The translations under genes were made by a program, and so were the position numbers. Below, one piece after another: positions 40,144 to 49,783 of a stretch of 64,000 nucleotides of DNA. Origin of the DNA: Clostridia bacterium (GTDB lineage Bacteria; Bacillota; Clostridia; Christensenellales; UMGS416); NCBI GenBank assembly GCA_016938675.1, contig JAFGUF010000022.1:62001-126000 (forward strand), given 5' to 3'. Numbering within the stretch: the first letter of the stretch is position 1; every line of letters starts with the position of its first letter. The notes beneath the pieces are model-generated. The model worked only from the letters and a program-made list of their open reading frames with translations, ran no database searches and was not told the origin of the DNA.

Positions 40144-41318
40144 ATAAAGTACTGCTGATATCATTCGGCGAAATTTTCCTGAAAGGCAAAAACAGGCCTT
40201 TCTTCCTTAAGAAGCTTAAGAAGCTTATTGTTATAGCAGCATCATGCGATGAAACGGCATTAGTAGAGCTGAGTGACAATAGGTTTTATATAAGAGATTT
40301 CTCAGAGCAGAACCTAAGCAAAATAATTGAAAGAGTTAAAAAAGTCTTCGGTGTTCATTCCATGAGCGTAGCTTTGGAGACATCCAAAGATTTAGCCAGC
40401 ATTGAAATAGCGTGCATTGAAGCAGCCAAAGAGCCCGCAAAAAACATGCCTACTTTCAAGGTGGATACTAAACGTGCAGACAAGAATTATTCCATGAAAT
40501 CCATGGAAATATCAGCGCACTTGGGCGGCGTACTGCTGGATAAATTCCAGCAGCTAAAAGTTGATATCCATAATCCTAGCTTCACAGTATATGTTGAAGT
40601 CAGGCAGGAAAATGCTTATATATACTGCGAGAGAATAATGGGTCCTGGCGGGATGCCGGTTGGCAGCTCCGGAAGAGCCATGCTGCTTTTATCAGGAGGC
40701 ATTGATTCCCCTGTCGCTGCATATATGCTTGCAAAAAGAGGGCTCGAGATTGAAGCTGTGCACTTCTTTTCACCGCCATATACATCAGAAAGGGCAAAGC
40801 AGAAAGTCATTGATTTGGCAAAAATAGCATCAGAATACTGTGGCCCCATAAAGCTGCACATTGTTCCTTTTACGAAAGTGCAGGAAGAAATATATGAAAA
40901 ATGCCATCATGAACTGCTAACTGTAATAATGCGCAGGTTTATGATGAAAATTGCCGAAAATATTGCGCAAATGAATAAATGCAGCGCTCTCGCAACAGGC
41001 GAATCTTTAGGTCAGGTGGCAAGCCAGACATTGGAGAGCCTTTATGCTACAAACAGCTATGTTGATATGCTGGTTCTGCGACCACTGGTATGCCTTGACA
41101 AGCTGGAGATAATCTCAATAGCCGAGAAGATAAACACCTATGAAACGTCCATACAGCCATTTGAGGATTGCTGCACGGTCTTCACTCCGCGACACCCCGT
41201 TACAAAGCCAAAAATAGAAAACCTGGAAAAAAATGAAGCTAAGCTGGATGTGGAAGGACTGGTTAAATCAGCTCTGGAAGAAACATATACTATAGAATGC
41301 CTACCCGAAAGCAAATAA
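40140..41318 (+). CDS. thiI: tRNA 4-thiouridine sulfurtransferase ThiI
   Basis: THUMP region, MLLLSGGIDSPVAAYMLAKRGLEIEAVHFFSPPYTS. Confidence 0.95.
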   Translation: MNKVLLISFGEIFLKGKNRPFFLKKLKKLIVIAASCDETALVELSDNRFYIRDFSEQNLSKIIERVKKVFGVHSMSVALETSKDLASIEIACIEAAKEPAKNMPTFKVDTKRADKNYSMKSMEISAHLGGVLLDKFQQLKVDIHNPSFTVYVEVRQENAYIYCERIMGPGGMPVGSSGRAMLLLSGGIDSPVAAYMLAKRGLEIEAVHFFSPPYTSERAKQKVIDLAKIASEYCGPIKLHIVPFTKVQEEIYEKCHHELLTVIMRRFMMKIAENIAQMNKCSALATGESLGQVASQTLESLYATNSYVDMLVLRPLVCLDKLEIISIAEKINTYETSIQPFEDCCTVFTPRHPVTKPKIENLEKNEAKLDVEGLVKSALEETYTIECLPESK

Positions 41319-41410
41319 GTAAAGATAGAATACAATTTAAATATATATGCTGAAAGGACAACATAAAATAAAAGATATATAAACATACATACAAGAAAAG
41401 AGGATAGAAG

Positions 41411-42412
41411 ATGCCTAAATTAATATCAGAAGAAGCCGAACAACTGCTAAAAGTATTAATGGACACAAAAGACGTCAAGAAATATCTTGACGATAAATTC
41501 ATTTCGTATGGATACAAATCAGATGAAGCACAGCATCTCAAAACCCTGATTGATGAACTATCGGATAATCATCTGGTAATGTGCGTATGGTACGCAGAGA
41601 CCATTCATGAAGCAAAAATACCTATATCCGCTGAAAAATATTTTGAAGAAAAAGAAAAAGCCCTGCAGGAAGAAGCTGCAAGAAAAAAAGAAGAAGAACA
41701 ACTGCAGGAAGAAGCCAGGCTTATTGAAGAAATGCGCAGAGAAAAGGCTCGCCAGGAAGAAGAGCGCCTTAAGGAAGAGGCACGCCTGATAGAGGAAATG
41801 AGGCAGGAGAAGACCAGGCAGGCCGAAGAGGAAAAGCAGCGTGAAGAATCCAAAAAGAGAGAAGCAACACGTCAGAAAGAAATAGAAAAGCTGCAGGAGC
41901 AAGTTAAAAAGGCCGATGAAGCAAGGCAAAGAGAAATAATAAAGCTGCAGGAAGAGGCGCGGCTGGCAGACGAAGCAAGACAAAGGGAAATAAATAAACT
42001 TGAAGAACAGATCCGCATCGCCGAGGAAGAGCGCAGGGTAGAGGCGGAACGTCTGATGGCTGAAGCGAGGCAAAGGGAAGAAACACGCATTAAGGAAGCC
42101 AAAGAGCTGCTCAAGGAAGCAGGAATCGGCGAAATACAGCAGAATAACAATGTCTATTCTATTCAGGGCAATATGTCCGTAAATGACGTCAAAGACCAAA
42201 TTGCAAAATCGGGCGGCAGCGAAGCGCAGCAGCTTAGCTCCCTGCTATCAGAAGCCATCGAGATAATAGAAGAGATTCAGCAGACAAGGCGCATACCAAA
42301 GCGCAGCAGATTCGTAAATGAACTCAGGAGCGTATCGGGCAAGCACATGTGGTTCTATCAATCTGTAATGGCCATTATTTGCAAAGCCAGTGTCGATTTG
42401 CTTGAAGGATAG
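41411..42412 (+). CDS. Coiled-coil protein with winged-helix-like N-terminus and distinct C-terminal domain, unknown function
   Basis: Low-complexity E/R/K heptads from ~residue 75 to 240; N-terminal TLIDELSDNHLVMCVWYAETIHEAKIPISAEKYFEE. Confidence 0.75.
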   Translation: MPKLISEEAEQLLKVLMDTKDVKKYLDDKFISYGYKSDEAQHLKTLIDELSDNHLVMCVWYAETIHEAKIPISAEKYFEEKEKALQEEAARKKEEEQLQEEARLIEEMRREKARQEEERLKEEARLIEEMRQEKTRQAEEEKQREESKKREATRQKEIEKLQEQVKKADEARQREIIKLQEEARLADEARQREINKLEEQIRIAEEERRVEAERLMAEARQREETRIKEAKELLKEAGIGEIQQNNNVYSIQGNMSVNDVKDQIAKSGGSEAQQLSSLLSEAIEIIEEIQQTRRIPKRSRFVNELRSVSGKHMWFYQSVMAIICKASVDLLEG

Positions 42413-42468
42413 CCTGCGAGTAAAAAGAATAAGAAAATAATAAAACTAACTATAATCAAGGACACACG

Positions 42469-44709
42469 ATGAACCTGGACCAGCTGCTACAAAAGCTGCG
42501 AGGCGATTTGTCTTTCATGGGCAATGTAACCAATTGGAAGGAAATCCCCGTAAAAGAAGCACAATACGAAAACTTTGGCTCCTATCTGGATCCAAGGCTT
42601 ATTTCAGCTTGTGAAAAGCGCGGTATACACAGGCTCTATACTCATCAGCGCAGCGCAATGGACGCACTCAACGAAGGCAAAAATATCGTTGTCGTTACGC
42701 CCACTGCATCAGGAAAGACATTGTGCTATAACCTTCCAGTCCTGAACGAGATATTGAAGGACAATTCATCAAGGGCGTTGTATCTGTTCCCAACAAAGGC
42801 CTTATCCGCAGACCAAGTGAGTGAACTATACGAATTCATAAACTTAGCCGAAATTGACATAAAAACATATACCTACGATGGCGACACTCCGGTAGCGGCG
42901 CGAAAGGCAGTCCGCTCCGCAGGCCATGTGGTTGTTACGAATCCTGACATGCTGCACTCCGGCATAATGCCCCATCATACCAAGTGGGTAAAATTGTTTG
43001 AAAACCTCAAATTCATAGTAATTGATGAAATACACACATACAGAGGTGTATTTGGCAGTCATGTAGCCAACGTAATCAGGAGGCTTAAGCGAATACTTGA
43101 ATTTTACGGAGTCAAGGTGCAGTTTATATGCTGCAGCGCAACCATAGCAAACCCTGTGGAGCTGGCATCAAATATAATAGGTGAAGACGTGGAGCTGATA
43201 GATAATAACGGCTCGCCCTCCGGAGAAAAGCACTTTATATTCTATAATCCTCCTGTGATAAACAAGCAGCTAGGCATAAGAAAGAGCGCTATACTGGAAA
43301 CTAAAAATCTAGCTTTGAAGCTTCTCTACAATGACATATCCACAATAGTATTCGCCAAGGCACGCCTCACAGTGGAGGTGCTGGTGAATTACCTTAAAGA
43401 AAAAGCGCGCGACATGCTGGGGGATGATTCCGGTGTCCGCGGATACAGGGGCGGATACCTGCCCACCCAGAGAAGGCAGATAGAAAAAGGCCTGCGTGAA
43501 GGCACAATAAAAACAGTAGTATCCACCAATGCACTGGAGCTGGGAATAGACATAGGTTCACTGCAGAGCTGCATAATATGCGGCTACCCCGGCACAATAT
43601 CCGGCACATGGCAGGAAAGCGGACGTGCAGGCAGGCGCAATGAAACAGCATTAACTATAATGGTCGCTAACTCATCACCATTAAGCCAGTTTATAATAAA
43701 ACACCCAGAATACTTCTTCGAAAGCTCACCCGAGCACGGGCTTATAAACCCGGATAACCTTTATATCTTAATCAGTCATATTAAATCTGCTGCCTTTGAG
43801 CTTCCCTTTAAGGATGGTGAAACATTTGGCGGAGCAGCCATCGGAGAAATACTTGAATTCCTTGGAGAGAACGGAATCCTTCATCGTGCAGGGGACACAT
43901 GGCACTGGGCATCGGACAATTTCCCTTCAAGCGATATATCTCTGCGCTCTGCTGCCGATGCAAACTTCATAATAATCGATATTTCAGACCCCGCAAAGCA
44001 CAAAGTCATAGGCGAAATGGACCGGTTCGCCGCGCCCATGCTGCTGCATGATGAAGCTGTCTATATGCACGAAGGCAGCCAGTATCAGGTGGAGAAGCTG
44101 GATTTCGATAACAAAAAGGCATATGTGCGCTATGTAAATGTTGATTATTACACAGACGCAGACCTAGCTGTTACCCTCAAGGTGCTGGATGAATTTGAAA
44201 CGGACGAAAATAATTATCACGGTGAAGTAATGGTATCATCCCGCGTAACAATGTTTAAGAAAATCAAGCTCAATACTCACGAAAACCTCGGCTGGGGCAA
44301 GGTGCACCTGCCGGAGCTTGAGATGCACACCACATCATTCTGGATGTCATTTGATGACGAAACGGCGGAAAAATTCAGCAAGGAAGATTTGGAGAGTGCT
44401 TTGATGGGCGTTGCAAACCTGCTTGCCAACGTTGCTCCGATGTATTTGATGTGCGACCCTATGGATGTATCCGTGCTTTATCAGGTGCGCTCTCCCTATA
44501 CGCACAAGCCGACAATACATATATATGACAATCAGCCTGGCGGCATAGGCTTCAGCCAGAAGCTCTTTTCCTTCTCAAATGACCTATTAAAGAACGCTCT
44601 TAATATGTTGAATGACTGCGACTGCCTAGATGGATGTCCTGCCTGCGTGGGGGTGGATGGCAGCTCCAAAATGGTTACTAGGGCATTTTTAAATCAAATA
44701 ATAAAATGA
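42469..44709 (+). CDS. mrfA: DEAD/DEAH-box helicase MrfA/YprA family
   Basis: VVTPTASGKTLCYNLPVL, VIDEIHTYRG, CSATI, C-terminal CDCLDGCPACVG Cys cluster. Confidence 0.9.
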   Translation: MNLDQLLQKLRGDLSFMGNVTNWKEIPVKEAQYENFGSYLDPRLISACEKRGIHRLYTHQRSAMDALNEGKNIVVVTPTASGKTLCYNLPVLNEILKDNSSRALYLFPTKALSADQVSELYEFINLAEIDIKTYTYDGDTPVAARKAVRSAGHVVVTNPDMLHSGIMPHHTKWVKLFENLKFIVIDEIHTYRGVFGSHVANVIRRLKRILEFYGVKVQFICCSATIANPVELASNIIGEDVELIDNNGSPSGEKHFIFYNPPVINKQLGIRKSAILETKNLALKLLYNDISTIVFAKARLTVEVLVNYLKEKARDMLGDDSGVRGYRGGYLPTQRRQIEKGLREGTIKTVVSTNALELGIDIGSLQSCIICGYPGTISGTWQESGRAGRRNETALTIMVANSSPLSQFIIKHPEYFFESSPEHGLINPDNLYILISHIKSAAFELPFKDGETFGGAAIGEILEFLGENGILHRAGDTWHWASDNFPSSDISLRSAADANFIIIDISDPAKHKVIGEMDRFAAPMLLHDEAVYMHEGSQYQVEKLDFDNKKAYVRYVNVDYYTDADLAVTLKVLDEFETDENNYHGEVMVSSRVTMFKKIKLNTHENLGWGKVHLPELEMHTTSFWMSFDDETAEKFSKEDLESALMGVANLLANVAPMYLMCDPMDVSVLYQVRSPYTHKPTIHIYDNQPGGIGFSQKLFSFSNDLLKNALNMLNDCDCLDGCPACVGVDGSSKMVTRAFLNQIIK

Positions 44710-45866
44710 TTTCAAATCTTCAGAAAAAGCTGGCTGCAATATCAAAAGAAATGCAAAGCTCCGCAGAAAACGCACCTCATGCAGACGAGCTTGATTTTTC
44801 CTGTTCAGTTTATGAAAATTCATACGACACAGATTATTCAGTAGGCAATATAAAAATAAATAGTTTACTTACTCAAGATGCTAATATACTTGCCGATATA
44901 TGCTTTGCAGAGCATGATGAGAAGATAAACATTTCAGACATCCTTTTTTTTGATACAGAAACAACCGGCCTCGGAACAGGCGCCTCAATACTGGCCTTCC
45001 TTATAGGCGTTGGATATTTCGAAAGCGATAAGTTTATCCTAAAGCAATTTCTGATGAATGATTATCATCAGGAGAGCAGTATACTTAAAAACTTCAATGA
45101 CCTGCTTGCAAGACATAGGGCAATAGTATCCTACAACGGCAAGTCATACGACACGCATATTGTGAATTCGCGTTCAATCATAAACTCCTTGCCAAGAATG
45201 ATGGAAGGCAAAACACAGCTTGACCTTCTGCACAGTGCCCGAAGGCTATATAAGAGAAGACTTGAAAGCTGCTCATTAAGCAGCCTAGAAAAGGAAATAC
45301 TAGGCATTCACCGCATAGACGATATTCCCGGCAGCGAGATACCAGAAATATTCTTTAACTATATCAAATACAAGGATAAATCAATGCTTGAGAAGGTTAT
45401 AGAGCACAACAGGCAGGATATACTCAGTATGGTAGGCGTAGCATCCAAACTAATTGATGCCTTTGATAACGGTGAAGCTCTTGGCCACAGGGAAGATATA
45501 TTCAGCCAGGGAATGATATTTGAAAAATTAAACTTTCCACAAAAAGCTATATTATGCTATAATGTTCTAGGAAATTATCCTCCAGCCTTGCACAGGCTGG
45601 GCCACATTGCCAAAGCTGATATGAAATACGCAGAAGCAATTGAACATTTTTCAACTCTGAGCAAACTGCAGAAATTCGATTTTTCTGCAGATATTGAGCT
45701 GGCAAAAATATATGAGCATAAAATGAACGACTGCCTAAAGGCTATTGAGCATACAAACAGAGCCTTAGAAAAGGCTGACTCGTTTTTATCCAGTGCATCG
45801 AAGGATGCTATGGATGAAATAAAAAAAAGAAAACATAGGCTGAGTGAAAAACTTAAGAAGCAATAG
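44706..45866 (+). CDS. mrfB: RNase H-like exonuclease MrfB/YprB family with TPR-like C-terminus
   Basis: LFFDTETTGLGTGASILAFLIGVGYF, HNRQDILSM; overlaps mrfA. Confidence 0.88.
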   Translation: MISNLQKKLAAISKEMQSSAENAPHADELDFSCSVYENSYDTDYSVGNIKINSLLTQDANILADICFAEHDEKINISDILFFDTETTGLGTGASILAFLIGVGYFESDKFILKQFLMNDYHQESSILKNFNDLLARHRAIVSYNGKSYDTHIVNSRSIINSLPRMMEGKTQLDLLHSARRLYKRRLESCSLSSLEKEILGIHRIDDIPGSEIPEIFFNYIKYKDKSMLEKVIEHNRQDILSMVGVASKLIDAFDNGEALGHREDIFSQGMIFEKLNFPQKAILCYNVLGNYPPALHRLGHIAKADMKYAEAIEHFSTLSKLQKFDFSADIELAKIYEHKMNDCLKAIEHTNRALEKADSFLSSASKDAMDEIKKRKHRLSEKLKKQ

Positions 45867-45878
45867 GAAGGAAATAAA

Positions 45879-46562
45879 ATGTCATTAAGAGCAAACGTAA
45901 CAGGAAATCTGGCATATCAGGGCCAAATGAAGGGTGACTATGAGAAGGCAAAGGCTCTGTATGAGCAAGCTCTTGCCGAGGGAATGGACAAGCCTAATTT
46001 AATTGACGCCTACGGAGTGCTGCTGATGAGAGAGGGCCAGTTTGAAAAGGCTATTGAGATATTCGGAAAGGCTCTTAAAGCGAAACCGCCGCTGACAATG
46101 AGATATACCATAAGGGTACACCGCGCAATAGCAAACCTGAAGCTTGGAAATATTGAGCATGCGAAAGTAGCGCTAGAGGATATCCACCAGAGAAACGAAA
46201 TGGAGATAATATACGAAACTCTCGGATACCTCTACATAATAACCGACGATGAAAAAGCAAGAACTTTCAACGAAAAGGCAATTAACCTATATCCGGAAAA
46301 CGCAACTATTCTAGACAACATCGGCCAGTACTATCTGGAAAAAGGCCATCCGGAAATAGCAAAAGAATTCCTGCTGGAATCATACGAGATAAGCAAAACC
46401 AAGTTGGATACCAATTACCACCTAGCACTTGTTGCAAAAAGCGAAGGTGACAAGATTAAAGCAGTTGAGTATCTTGAGGCAGCAAAGGCATGCCCCATCT
46501 CGGCGCTAAACGACACAAAAAAAGAAGATATTGAAGCCCTATATAAAGAGCTGCTTGGCTGA
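45879..46562 (+). CDS. Tetratricopeptide repeat protein
   Basis: Repeated TPR motifs: GDYEKAKALYEQALAEG, GQFEKAIEIFGKALKA. Confidence 0.8.
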   Translation: MSLRANVTGNLAYQGQMKGDYEKAKALYEQALAEGMDKPNLIDAYGVLLMREGQFEKAIEIFGKALKAKPPLTMRYTIRVHRAIANLKLGNIEHAKVALEDIHQRNEMEIIYETLGYLYIITDDEKARTFNEKAINLYPENATILDNIGQYYLEKGHPEIAKEFLLESYEISKTKLDTNYHLALVAKSEGDKIKAVEYLEAAKACPISALNDTKKEDIEALYKELLG

Positions 46563-46579
46563 AAAGAACAGGAGAAGCT

Positions 46580-47710
46580 ATGAGTAATATATTCAGCAGC
46601 GACACTATTGCTGCAAAGCCAAAGAAAAAAGACCCGAAGGACTGCAAAATTGTAATCCTTCTGCCCTCATATAATCCAGATGATAAACTGCCGAAATTCG
46701 TTAATAGCCTAAAAGAAGCAGGCTTTTCAGAAATAGTTGTAATAGATGACGGAAGCAAGCAGGAAACCCAGAAATTCTTCGACGAAATAAAGCCGAACGT
46801 CCAGCTTGTGCGCCATGCAGTAAACCAGGGCAAAGGAAGAGCCCTGAAAACCGGGCTAAACTATATAAAGCTGACATACTCTGATAACCTGCTGGGCGTA
46901 ATAGCGGCAGACGGAGATGGACAGCATCCGGTTTCAGCTATACTGGACTGCAAGGAAGCAATGCTTAATAACCCTGATAAGCTAATACTGGGTGTCAGGA
47001 GATTTGCTAAGGGGCACGTTCCATTGGCAAACCTAATGGGCAACCTTATAACCATTGCAGTATTTTTCGGGATAACCCAGCTTAAGTTCAGTGACACTCA
47101 ATGCGGCCTCAGGGGATTTTCCGACCAAATAATAAATGATATGATAGCGACCCACGGCGAAAGATTTGAATATGAGAATATCATGCTGCTGGATGTAAGA
47201 AGGAAAGGCATTGACTATGTTGAGGTGCCTATGGATGCGGTATACATAGAAAATAATCAGACATCTCATTTTAATAAAGTCACAGATTCCATCCGAATTT
47301 ACGCCAATATACTGCAGTTTACAGTCTTCCCTATATTCGCCGGGCTCTTAGGCTTTCTGTTTTCATATATATATTTTATGAATTTGGGCTGCCTGGCAGA
47401 CAGAAACATATTGCTCACGTATTCGGCAGGAGCACTGCTGAGCTGGCTTATTTTATCAATGACAATCCGGAACGAAAAGAAGATGGATGTGCTGTTTATC
47501 ATCCTTTGGACGGCTGCTGCAACAGCGATATTCTTCGGTTTGTTTAAATGGCTTTATAACTATCCTGCTGCTTGGTGGCTCTCCGCTGTAGTGGTAGCGC
47601 CTGTCAGCTATGCTCTTTATTTAAGGGCGAGATATGGCAAAAAGCCCAAAAGAATGAAGATAAAGACACCGAAAAAGGCAAAAGAGAAGAAATCAAAAAA
47701 CAAAGAATAA
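46580..47710 (+). CDS. Family 2 glycosyltransferase with C-terminal membrane domain
   Basis: ILLPSYNPDDKLPKFVNSLKEAGFSEIVVIDDGS, AADGDGQHP, TM segments, Lys-rich tail. Confidence 0.9.
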   Translation: MSNIFSSDTIAAKPKKKDPKDCKIVILLPSYNPDDKLPKFVNSLKEAGFSEIVVIDDGSKQETQKFFDEIKPNVQLVRHAVNQGKGRALKTGLNYIKLTYSDNLLGVIAADGDGQHPVSAILDCKEAMLNNPDKLILGVRRFAKGHVPLANLMGNLITIAVFFGITQLKFSDTQCGLRGFSDQIINDMIATHGERFEYENIMLLDVRRKGIDYVEVPMDAVYIENNQTSHFNKVTDSIRIYANILQFTVFPIFAGLLGFLFSYIYFMNLGCLADRNILLTYSAGALLSWLILSMTIRNEKKMDVLFIILWTAAATAIFFGLFKWLYNYPAAWWLSAVVVAPVSYALYLRARYGKKPKRMKIKTPKKAKEKKSKNKE

Positions 47711-47731
47711 ATTTAAGGAATATTACAGACT

Positions 47732-48799
47732 ATGGCAAAAAAAGACACACAAAAAAAAGCTATGCCGAAGGCAATGAAAACCGTACTAGTTATAGTTGCG
47801 GATTTGATAATGATCGGCGTGTTTCTATGCACTTTTGCGTACTTCCACCATGTAAGGCCGCATAAGAGCACCGAAGCTCCGGTAGTTATTGTGCGCCCCA
47901 CTGAAGCACCAGCTGCTATCGTAGAAACAACACCGGGTCCCAGCACTGGCGAGGATGCACAGCCTACAGAAGTAGTGCCCCTTACTTGGAAAGAGAAATT
48001 TGCAGATAAGTTTACTGACGGCGAGGTTATCCGGACTGAGAATTCTTATATTAGCGCCAATACGCATGTAACGATTACAAAGCATGAAACCACTGTGCAA
48101 AGAGAATACAACAAGACAATGGTTAATTACCCGCTTGTATACTATGTTGCTGATATATATATAACAGACGTTGAGCAATTCGGCGCTGTATTCGCTAAGG
48201 GTGAATACCTTCCGGGGTCATCGGCCTCCACTCTGAATCAGGTAGTAGGCAATAATGGCGTAATAGGAATAAACGGAGACAACTACGGCTCAAGACAAAT
48301 AGGCCTTGTAATAAGAAACGGCGTCCTCTACAGGCAGGATTTATATCCAGGCGATGTAATGGTTCTTTATTATGACGGTACAATGGAGCCTATATATTAT
48401 AGTGATGTAGATGTAAATAGTATCGTTGCAAAGGGCCCTTATCAGGCATGGTCATTCGGCCCAATTTTCGTGAAAGACGGCCAGCAGGTAATAAGCCCGC
48501 AAAGAGAAGACTACATAGATCAGGATAATCCCCGCACATCAATAGGATACTTTGAGCCTGGTCATTACTGCATGGTTGTAGTTGAAGGCAGGAGCGACAC
48601 CTCAATAGGCGCAAACTCAACTGAAATTTCGCAGATATTCCTAGACCTTGGCTGTGAATCGGCATATAACCTAGACGGCGGCGGAACATCCGCAATGGTA
48701 TTTAACGGTGAGTACGTAAATGAGCGTGCCGGCGGCGGACGAAACAGCAACGACACAATTGTAATATTTGACCCTGACTTCGCAAAGGATGGTGAGTAA
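47732..48799 (+). CDS. Phosphodiester glycosidase (NAGPA-domain) family exoprotein
   Basis: N-terminal TM; NNGVIGINGDNYGSRQIGLVIRNG, LDLGCESAYNLDGGGTSAMVFNG. Confidence 0.88.
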   Translation: MAKKDTQKKAMPKAMKTVLVIVADLIMIGVFLCTFAYFHHVRPHKSTEAPVVIVRPTEAPAAIVETTPGPSTGEDAQPTEVVPLTWKEKFADKFTDGEVIRTENSYISANTHVTITKHETTVQREYNKTMVNYPLVYYVADIYITDVEQFGAVFAKGEYLPGSSASTLNQVVGNNGVIGINGDNYGSRQIGLVIRNGVLYRQDLYPGDVMVLYYDGTMEPIYYSDVDVNSIVAKGPYQAWSFGPIFVKDGQQVISPQREDYIDQDNPRTSIGYFEPGHYCMVVVEGRSDTSIGANSTEISQIFLDLGCESAYNLDGGGTSAMVFNGEYVNERAGGGRNSNDTIVIFDPDFAKDGE

Positions 48800-48801
48800 A
48801 A

Positions 48802-49005
48802 ATGAAACTGCATAAAATATTACCTCACATTAATTTAGCTCTGTCTATTACCATGCTTACTGTAATCGTGGTAAACTCCATAAATCCGATGATGACTTTC
48901 CTTGTAGGAAATGAATTTGAAACTCTTTTGATTGTATTAGTAGGCATCGGAATAATATCATCTTCCGCGGCGATATGGCATAATGCAAAATGTAATAAGA
49001 AATAA
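48802..49005 (+). CDS. Small membrane protein
   Basis: 67 aa with two hydrophobic segments, 2 nt after upstream stop. Confidence 0.6.
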   Translation: MKLHKILPHINLALSITMLTVIVVNSINPMMTFLVGNEFETLLIVLVGIGIISSSAAIWHNAKCNKK

Positions 49006-49031
49006 TTAACTCTGATTAATGGCTTTTAGTA

Positions 49032-49066
49032 AAGAATCCACTGCTAAGCAGTGGATTCTTTTTAAA
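49032..49066. terminator. Strong intrinsic terminator hairpin, possibly bidirectional
   Basis: AAAGAATCCACTGC-taa-GCAGTGGATTCTTTTT. Confidence 0.88.
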
Positions 49067-49169
49067 TGCATTTTTGTGATGTTTGCTGTAATATATAGTC
49101 TGAGAATTTCATCTCGCGTTGTCTGCTTTTTGTTCCCTCGCGGCTTTTTGCCATCGATGAGTGTTTCAT
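49062..49169 (-). CDS. Unannotated small protein, 35 aa: MKHSSMAKSREGTKSRQREMKFSDYILQQTSQKCI
   Basis: GAAAGGAGTG SD, consensus promoter TTGACA-17-TACAAT about 107 nt upstream, hairpin just past stop; absent from supplied ORF track because it is short. Confidence 0.65.
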   Translation of the reverse strand: MKHSSMAKSREGTKSRQREMKFSDYILQQTSQKCI

Positions 49170-49282
49170 AAAATATTCACTCCTTTCAAAAAAGACACAT
49201 TGTAAATATTTCGTTTTTTGCCTTCTTACTTCATTAATATTATTTGTAATCGAGAAAGTTATCTTTTGCTAACTTTACCTGT

Positions 49283-49311
49283 ATTGTACTGCCTCCTAAT
49301 ATAATTGTCAA
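49283..49311 (-). promoter_or_regulatory. Consensus promoter for the 35-aa ORF transcript
   Basis: Reverse strand TTGACA (49311-49306), 17-nt spacer, TACAAT (49288-49283). Confidence 0.8.
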
Positions 49312-49347
49312 CTGACAGAGCCATTATTTCGGTATTTCCTTTAAATA

Positions 49348-49384
49348 AAAGGAACACTTAGCTTTTTACGCCAAGTGTCCTTAT
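49348..49384. terminator. Intrinsic terminator
   Basis: AAGGAACACTTagctttttacgccAAGTGTCCTTATTA. Confidence 0.75.
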
Positions 49385-49407
49385 TATCTTAAGTGTGATT
49401 ATAATTT

Positions 49408-49782
49408 CTAATACTTTTCAGAGTACCCTTTCTCTATTCTCCATTCGGGTACTTCCCCGTTTTCGCCCCAGTATTCTGTTATTTCATCTATTTTCCCATC
49501 ACTGACTTTAAAAAACGAAGTAACGTAAAGACTTATTCCCTCATCATTAAAAACTTTCACCGCTGAAACAGCAAAATTATCACATGCAGCAATCTTTTCG
49601 ATTTCAGCGTGCCATCTGCCCGGATAGTCCCGGTTGAATTCAATATAGTTTTCGCAGCCTCTAAATATCTCTCTGGTATTGGGGAGGATAACATTTGCGT
49701 TGTCTTCCATTACTACACGCAGTTTATCAAATTCCGCCTTGTCAATGTATTCCCAGAATTTTTTAACGATTTCTATATTCAT
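49408..49782 (-). CDS. SnoaL/NTF2-like fold protein
   Basis: MNIEIVKKFWEYIDKAEFDKLRVVMEDNANVILPNTREIFRGCENYIEFNRDYPGRWHAEIEKI. Confidence 0.7.
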   Translation of the reverse strand: MNIEIVKKFWEYIDKAEFDKLRVVMEDNANVILPNTREIFRGCENYIEFNRDYPGRWHAEIEKIAACDNFAVSAVKVFNDEGISLYVTSFFKVSDGKIDEITEYWGENGEVPEWRIEKGYSEKY

Positions 49783-49783
49783 T

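Noticed and set aside
41640-42110. Purine-rich tandem-like DNA repeats in the coiled-coil gene
   Set aside because: Explained by heptad-coding E/R/K codons; no separate repeat element or CRISPR spacing.
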